A program made the position numbers and the translations under genes. DNA of 64,000 nucleotides, from the NCBI RefSeq assembly GCF_009668025.1, contig NZ_WJXZ01000021.1, positions 48,185-112,184 of the forward strand, given 5' to 3'. Under the pieces are notes generated by a model. The model was given only the letters and a program-made list of their open reading frames with translations, was not told the origin of the DNA and did no database searches. Origin of the DNA: Larkinella terrae (GTDB taxonomy: Bacteria > Bacteroidota > Bacteroidia > Cytophagales > Spirosomataceae). Positions 60,453 through 64,000 of the stretch are shown here, piece after piece (the first letter of the stretch is position 1; each line of letters begins with the position of its first letter).

Positions 60453-61925
60453 ATGCTGAAATCTGCTACATCCCTCACCATCTTTGTATTTAATTTGTTG
60501 CTAATGACCACTGCATACAGCCAGGACCTGGCCTTTTCCCGGGACTTATTCGATACCTACGACACCTACCGCGAAACCGCGCTTACGCACCGGCGGTTTA
60601 AACAAACCGATATTCTGCCGCTGATCGACAAACTGAAAACCGATGGCCGGTTTGAGGTCACGAAAGTGGGCGAATCGGTGGAAAAACGGCCCGTTCAGCT
60701 GATTAAAGTCGGAAACGGCCCGCGCAAGGTGTTGCTGTGGTCGCAGATGCATGGGGACGAGCCCTCGGCCACGATGGCAATTTTCGATATTTTCAATCTG
60801 CTCCGCGCCGACGGTTCGTTCGACGATTTCAAGAAACAGCTGCTGGCCGAAACGACGCTCTATTTCGTGCCGATGCTGAATCCCGACGGCGCCGAGCGGT
60901 ATCAGCGCCGGAATGCGCTGGACATCGATCTGAACCGTGATGCGCAGCGGCTGCAATCGCCGGAGTCGGTGATTCTGAAAGGCTTACAGCAATCACTGAA
61001 ACCGCTGGTCGGCTTTAATCTGCACGACCAGAACACCCGGTACAGCGCCGGTCCGACGCCCAAACAAGCCACCATCTCGTTTCTGGCGACGGCTTTTGAC
61101 CAGGCCCGGAGCATCAATTCCGTGCGGGAGCGTTCGATGCAACTGATTGTAGGCATGAACCGGGTGCTGCAGCAGTTTATTCCGGGTGGCGTCGGGCGGT
61201 TTTCCGACGAATTCGAGCCGCGGGCGTTCGGCGACAACATCCAGAAATGGGGCACAACGCTGGTTCTAATCGAATCGGGCGGTTATCCGAACGATCCCGA
61301 AAAACAGTTTATCCGCAAGCTGAATTACGTCGCCATTCTCTCATCGCTGAAAGCCATCGCGACGGATTCTTACCAGGCGGAATCCCGCTCGGAATACAAC
61401 ACCATTCCGGAAAATGAGCGCTATCTGTTCGATGTGCTGGTGCGGAACGCACAGATGATGCGGGGCGGAAAACCGGTAACGGTCGATATTGGCATCAACC
61501 GCTACGAAGTCAATGTCGGCAATGCGGCCACGTTCGGGTATCGCAGTACGATCGAGGATTTTGGCGATTTGTCGACGTTTTTCGGCATCGAGGAAGTCGA
61601 CGCAACCGGTTTGACGGTTTCGCCGGGCCTGATTCATGCCGATACGCTGCGTTCGCTGGCCGATCTGACTAAATACAGGCTGGATTCGCTGCTGCAGCAA
61701 GGCGTCACCACGTTCCGGCTGGCAGCACCCTCGCGGGCAACGACGCATGCGGCACCGGTTCACCTGCTTCAACCCACCACTTCCGCCGTCCGACCCGTGC
61801 AAACCGGCCGGATTCCGACTTTCCTGCTGCGCCGGGGCAATCAGTTGCGGTACGTATTCATCAACGGTTTCTGGCTGGATGTCAGCAGCGGTTCGAACAA
61901 ATTGGGAACGGGTGTTGTGGAGTAA
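60453..61925 (+). CDS. M14 family zinc carboxypeptidase
   Basis: The 490-residue protein has a signal peptide (MLKSATSLTIFVFNLLLMTTAYSQ) and the zinc motif SQMHGDEPSATM with H100 and E103, RYQRRNALDIDLNRDA near 149-164 for substrate, the third zinc ligand in FNLHDQNTRYS (H191), and a plausible catalytic glutamate in TLVLIESGGYP near 272. It cleaves C-terminal residues or amino-amide bonds of peptides outside the cytoplasm; substrate unknown. Confidence 0.88.
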   Translation: MLKSATSLTIFVFNLLLMTTAYSQDLAFSRDLFDTYDTYRETALTHRRFKQTDILPLIDKLKTDGRFEVTKVGESVEKRPVQLIKVGNGPRKVLLWSQMHGDEPSATMAIFDIFNLLRADGSFDDFKKQLLAETTLYFVPMLNPDGAERYQRRNALDIDLNRDAQRLQSPESVILKGLQQSLKPLVGFNLHDQNTRYSAGPTPKQATISFLATAFDQARSINSVRERSMQLIVGMNRVLQQFIPGGVGRFSDEFEPRAFGDNIQKWGTTLVLIESGGYPNDPEKQFIRKLNYVAILSSLKAIATDSYQAESRSEYNTIPENERYLFDVLVRNAQMMRGGKPVTVDIGINRYEVNVGNAATFGYRSTIEDFGDLSTFFGIEEVDATGLTVSPGLIHADTLRSLADLTKYRLDSLLQQGVTTFRLAAPSRATTHAAPVHLLQPTTSAVRPVQTGRIPTFLLRRGNQLRYVFINGFWLDVSSGSNKLGTGVVE

Positions 61926-62000
61926 TTTTTAATCGGCGCCATTCCATTTACCCGATGCTGCGGGCGGTTTTAGGTGAAAAATGCAGTGAAAGCGGTTTGA

Positions 62001-62849
62001 TCAACGGTTCTGGGGGGGCGGATATAAAAGCCGTAGGGCGTTGAAAACCGCCTGGTGCGTAATGGTGGCGTGGTCTTCCTGGGGCAGATAATCGAAATGA
62101 ATGAGTACGGTTTTGCTTTCCGTCCGGTTTAATTTCTCGACCAGCAGGTTGGCGTCGACTTCCATCACATGCGGAATGTCGCCGGGCGTCAATCCCTCTT
62201 TTCCGACCCCGATATAAACACCGGTTTTTTGGATGAATGTTTTTTGTAACAAGTCGGATTTCTGGTTCAACAGCGAGCCGTTGTCCCACCATAAACTGGG
62301 GCTGATAATGATATACCGGTTAAATAAAGTCGGTTTTTTTAGCAAAATTTCGGTTGCCAATAACCCGCCCAGCGACTGCCCAATGAGGGTTTTGGCCGCG
62401 CTGGTTTTGTATTTCGTTTGAATATACGGCTGCAATTCCTTCTCCAGGAAACGAATAAACCGGGCCGACTGACCCGCTGTGGTGAATTTTCTGGCGTCTT
62501 TTTCAATCGTGGTCGGAAACGTAAAATCCCGTCGCCGATCCACATTCGCAATGCCCACAATGATGGATTTTGGCACCCGGTTTATCCACGGAAACGTGTT
62601 GAACTGGTACAAACCGACGATGTGAATAAAGTCCTCATCAGCCGAACCGTCCAGCAAATAAACCACCGGATATTTCGTCGTATCGGCCGGATTATAACCC
62701 GGTGGCAGATAGATATTCAGGATCCGGTTTTCGGCCAGTTCAACGGATTTTAGCTCATCGACGACGCCGAGAACAAACGGTTTATTGCTCTGGCCGAAAA
62801 CCAGCGTTGTGATGAAAGTCAGGATGAAAAGAAGAGCGTTTGCTTTCAT
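62001..62849 (-). CDS. Secreted esterase of the Fes/IroE-like alpha/beta hydrolase group
   Basis: The 282-residue protein starts at ATG 62847-62849 with a signal peptide (MKANALLFILTFITTLVFGQ) and has YPVVYLLDGSADEDF, the nucleophile elbow LIGQSLGGLLATEIL, and IIISPSLWWDN, typical of the PF00756 esterase group that includes siderophore esterases. A GTG upstream would add three residues. Substrate unknown. Confidence 0.85.
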   Translation of the reverse strand: MKANALLFILTFITTLVFGQSNKPFVLGVVDELKSVELAENRILNIYLPPGYNPADTTKYPVVYLLDGSADEDFIHIVGLYQFNTFPWINRVPKSIIVGIANVDRRRDFTFPTTIEKDARKFTTAGQSARFIRFLEKELQPYIQTKYKTSAAKTLIGQSLGGLLATEILLKKPTLFNRYIIISPSLWWDNGSLLNQKSDLLQKTFIQKTGVYIGVGKEGLTPGDIPHVMEVDANLLVEKLNRTESKTVLIHFDYLPQEDHATITHQAVFNALRLLYPPPQNR

Positions 62850-63011
62850 TTTGGTCACGTGGAGTTTATAAATTTAAACACCGGTTTTGTCAGGTCAAAA
62901 GGATAGGGATTACAAGTAGACACTTAGATACAAGAGAAAAAACAATATTAACGCATTCATTTTAAGGAGGTTATTCTCTTTTCTATTCTCTTTTTTCTTT
63001 AGTCTAACGAT

Positions 63012-63055
63012 ACAAAAATTCCCCCTAGATCCGAAAATCGAATTTAGGGGGAATT
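63012..63055 (-). terminator. Terminator after the SRPBCC gene
   Basis: AATTCCCCCTA (63017-63027) and TAGGGGGAATT (63045-63055) form a perfect 11-base stem; on the reverse strand the stem runs into TTTTTGTA. Confidence 0.75.
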
Positions 63056-63084
63056 AGCAGAAATCCGTATTTGTTGCGCTCTTT

Positions 63085-63579
63085 TCAGGCGGCCAGTAAT
63101 TCATCTAACTGCTCCAGACCCTGTGTGAAGCCTTCCTGGAAGCCCATTTCGAGAAACTTCTCCATATCCGCCATTTTAGGATAATTTATTTCAATGGAAA
63201 CGGTTGTTCTTTGATCCCTCTCGCTGAAGGTGTTCGACCAGTTCGAGGTTGGAAAGTCCGGGTTGACAACGCCATTTTCGTCGCAGAACGCGTCCTGACC
63301 GCTAAAATTTTTCTCAGGGGTGATGGATTCGTAATTAAACAGCGACCAGTGTTCGGTTCCGTCCGGCCCAACCATCGAATAAAGCCAGGTGCCGCCTTCT
63401 GTAAAATCCTGCGATTTGGTTTTGGCCTTCCACGGTTTGGGTGCCCACCACTGGTCGAGGATCTGACTTTCGGTAAAAGCCGACCAAACTTTCGAAACTG
63501 GCGCGGCAAACTCCCGTTCGACTAAAACTTTGCTGTTTTCCTTGTCAACGACAAAATTCATTACGAGGTTACTTTTCAT
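63085..63579 (-). CDS. SRPBCC/AHSA1-like protein
   Basis: The 164-residue protein has VEREFAAPVSKVWSAFTESQ, QWWAPKPWKAKTKSQDFTEG and FQEGFTQGLEQLDELL, as in the activator-of-Hsp90-ATPase-like START superfamily (AHSA1). Many relatives lie next to ArsR regulators; here none is seen inside the window but two dyad operators lie upstream. Role unknown. Confidence 0.85.
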   Translation of the reverse strand: MKSNLVMNFVVDKENSKVLVEREFAAPVSKVWSAFTESQILDQWWAPKPWKAKTKSQDFTEGGTWLYSMVGPDGTEHWSLFNYESITPEKNFSGQDAFCDENGVVNPDFPTSNWSNTFSERDQRTTVSIEINYPKMADMEKFLEMGFQEGFTQGLEQLDELLAA

Positions 63580-63648
63580 TTTTATTTGTGTTTAAGGTAA
63601 GCAATACGTTGTCTACATCCCTTCTCATTCACCAAATCTCCTTTATTT

Positions 63649-63690
63649 GCAACCGAATGATTGCAAATATACGCGCAACTATTCGGTTGC
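63649..63690. promoter_or_regulatory. Double dyad operator upstream of the SRPBCC gene
   Basis: GCAACCGAATGATTGC (63649-63664) and GCAACTATTCGGTTGC (63675-63690) are inverted copies of one 16-mer (reverse complement of the second is GCAACCGAATAGTTGC), each itself a GCAA/TTGC dyad, centres 26 bases apart. The layout fits a dimeric ArsR-type repressor site; the regulator is not in the window. Confidence 0.55.
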
Positions 63691-63721
63691 GCAAATTTTT
63701 TTAACGCTTATTTTAGAGACT

Positions 63722-63848
63722 TCTAAATTTTATAATTTTCCTTTTCCGCTTTGCCCCCAACCCCCTAAAGGGGGCTTTAATCGGCATTTCAAAGCCCCCT
63801 TTAAGGGATTGGGGGCAGACCGAAGAAAGGGAAAATCTGAATTTTAGA
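63722..63848. repeat. Long inverted repeat with CCCCCAACCCCCTAAAGGGGG core
   Basis: Arms of about 57 bases (63722-63778 and 63791-63848) match with scattered mismatches. The inner parts contain GCCCCCAACCCCCTAAAG and its mirror, the outer parts the AATTTTCC / GGAAAAT units. It resembles a Bacteroidota dispersed repeat type that I recall; family assignment is by recollection. A second copy begins at about 63908. Confidence 0.75.
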
Positions 63849-63907
63849 CAGTCACTTATAGACCATCTGAATTTTACTTTTCTTAACTCCAACCCCTTAA
63901 AAACTGT

Positions 63908-64000
63908 CAAAATTTTAGAATTTTCCTTATTTGAATCCGCCCCCAACCCCCTGAAGGCCGGGCGGCCGGTGCCGGGCTTTAATTGGCGTGCTAAAGCCCG
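63908..64000. repeat. Second, truncated copy of the CCCCCAACCCCC repeat
   Basis: AAAATTTTAGAATTTTCC and CGCCCCCAACCCCCTGAAGG repeat the left arm of the previous element, and the loop-side GGGCTTTAATTGGC and CTAAAGCCCG correspond to its tip. About 16 extra GC-rich bases (GGCCGGGCGGCCGGTGCC region, 63956-63973) interrupt the arm. The right arm lies beyond the window. Confidence 0.65.

Noticed and set aside
63647..63946. Small frames in the right-end repeat region
   Set aside because: They translate the CCCCCAACCCCC inverted repeat on either strand and have no independent support.
1..64000. tRNA, rRNA, riboswitch, prophage or IS elements
   Set aside because: No cloverleaf, rRNA segment, known riboswitch core, integrase or transposase was recognised while reading both strands, though short RNAs could be missed by eye.

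Overview
This 64 kb window looks like the chromosome of a Bacteroidota bacterium of the order Cytophagales, probably close to Spirosoma or Larkinella. I infer this from the gene families (short LeuA, DUF5723, DUF5522, DUF4097 protein beside an ECF sigma factor, GMC oxidoreductase with a gluconate-dehydrogenase subunit 3 partner, AsmA-like and Wzi/RemB-like envelope proteins), from promoter boxes of the Bacteroidota type TAnnTTTG (for example before gatB and purB), and from moderately high GC. No rRNA, tRNA, IS element, prophage or CRISPR array was seen.

Layout. 1-9.6 kb: a partial secreted protein, gatB, a TlpA-like thioredoxin, proC, purB, a glycerol facilitator, then a leftward biotin operon bioF-bioD-bioA. 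9.66-9.79 kb: an intergenic stretch with two perfect inverted DnaA boxes, a third near-match and an AT-rich flank, a candidate replication origin or DnaA site. 9.8-13.1 kb: leftward GH109-type oxidoreductase, an MDR dehydrogenase and murQ. 13.2-26.8 kb: one long rightward branched-chain amino acid locus, ilvD-ilvB-ilvN-(unknown membrane protein)-ilvC-ilvA-[DUF433-DUF5615]-leuC-[DUF433-DUF5615]-leuD-leuB-leuA, closed by a terminator. Two divergent toxin-antitoxin-like PIN modules sit inside this biosynthetic locus, and the second overlaps the leuD start codon.

26.8-39.7 kb: prmA, a 1597-residue secreted protein of unknown function, upp, an outer-membrane Wzi/RemB-like protein, gmhA, an AsmA-family protein and an O-methyltransferase. 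39.8-45.6 kb: two cupin genes, a leftward ECF sigma / membrane partner / DUF4097 group, a 1-Cys peroxiredoxin and ornithine aminotransferase. 45.7-54 kb: DUF5522, rpmB, a PDZ aspartyl protease, a small ORF overlapping tpiA, DUF5723, recQ, msrB and a PBP4-type lipoprotein. 54.3-64 kb: an orphan protein resembling the RNA polymerase alpha C-terminal domain, a GMC oxidoreductase and its Tat-exported partner, a small secreted protein, DinB-like protein, amino acid permease, crcB, an M14 peptidase, an esterase and an SRPBCC protein with a double dyad operator.

A second theme is the intergenic DNA. At least ten gaps hold long inverted repeats, several of them mirrored pairs in which each arm carries its own smaller palindrome. 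They belong to several unrelated sequence families yet share architecture and position: usually between convergent genes, but also inside operons. Some act plausibly as bidirectional terminators; the stop codons of tpiA and its convergent neighbour lie inside the mirrored arms of one of them.
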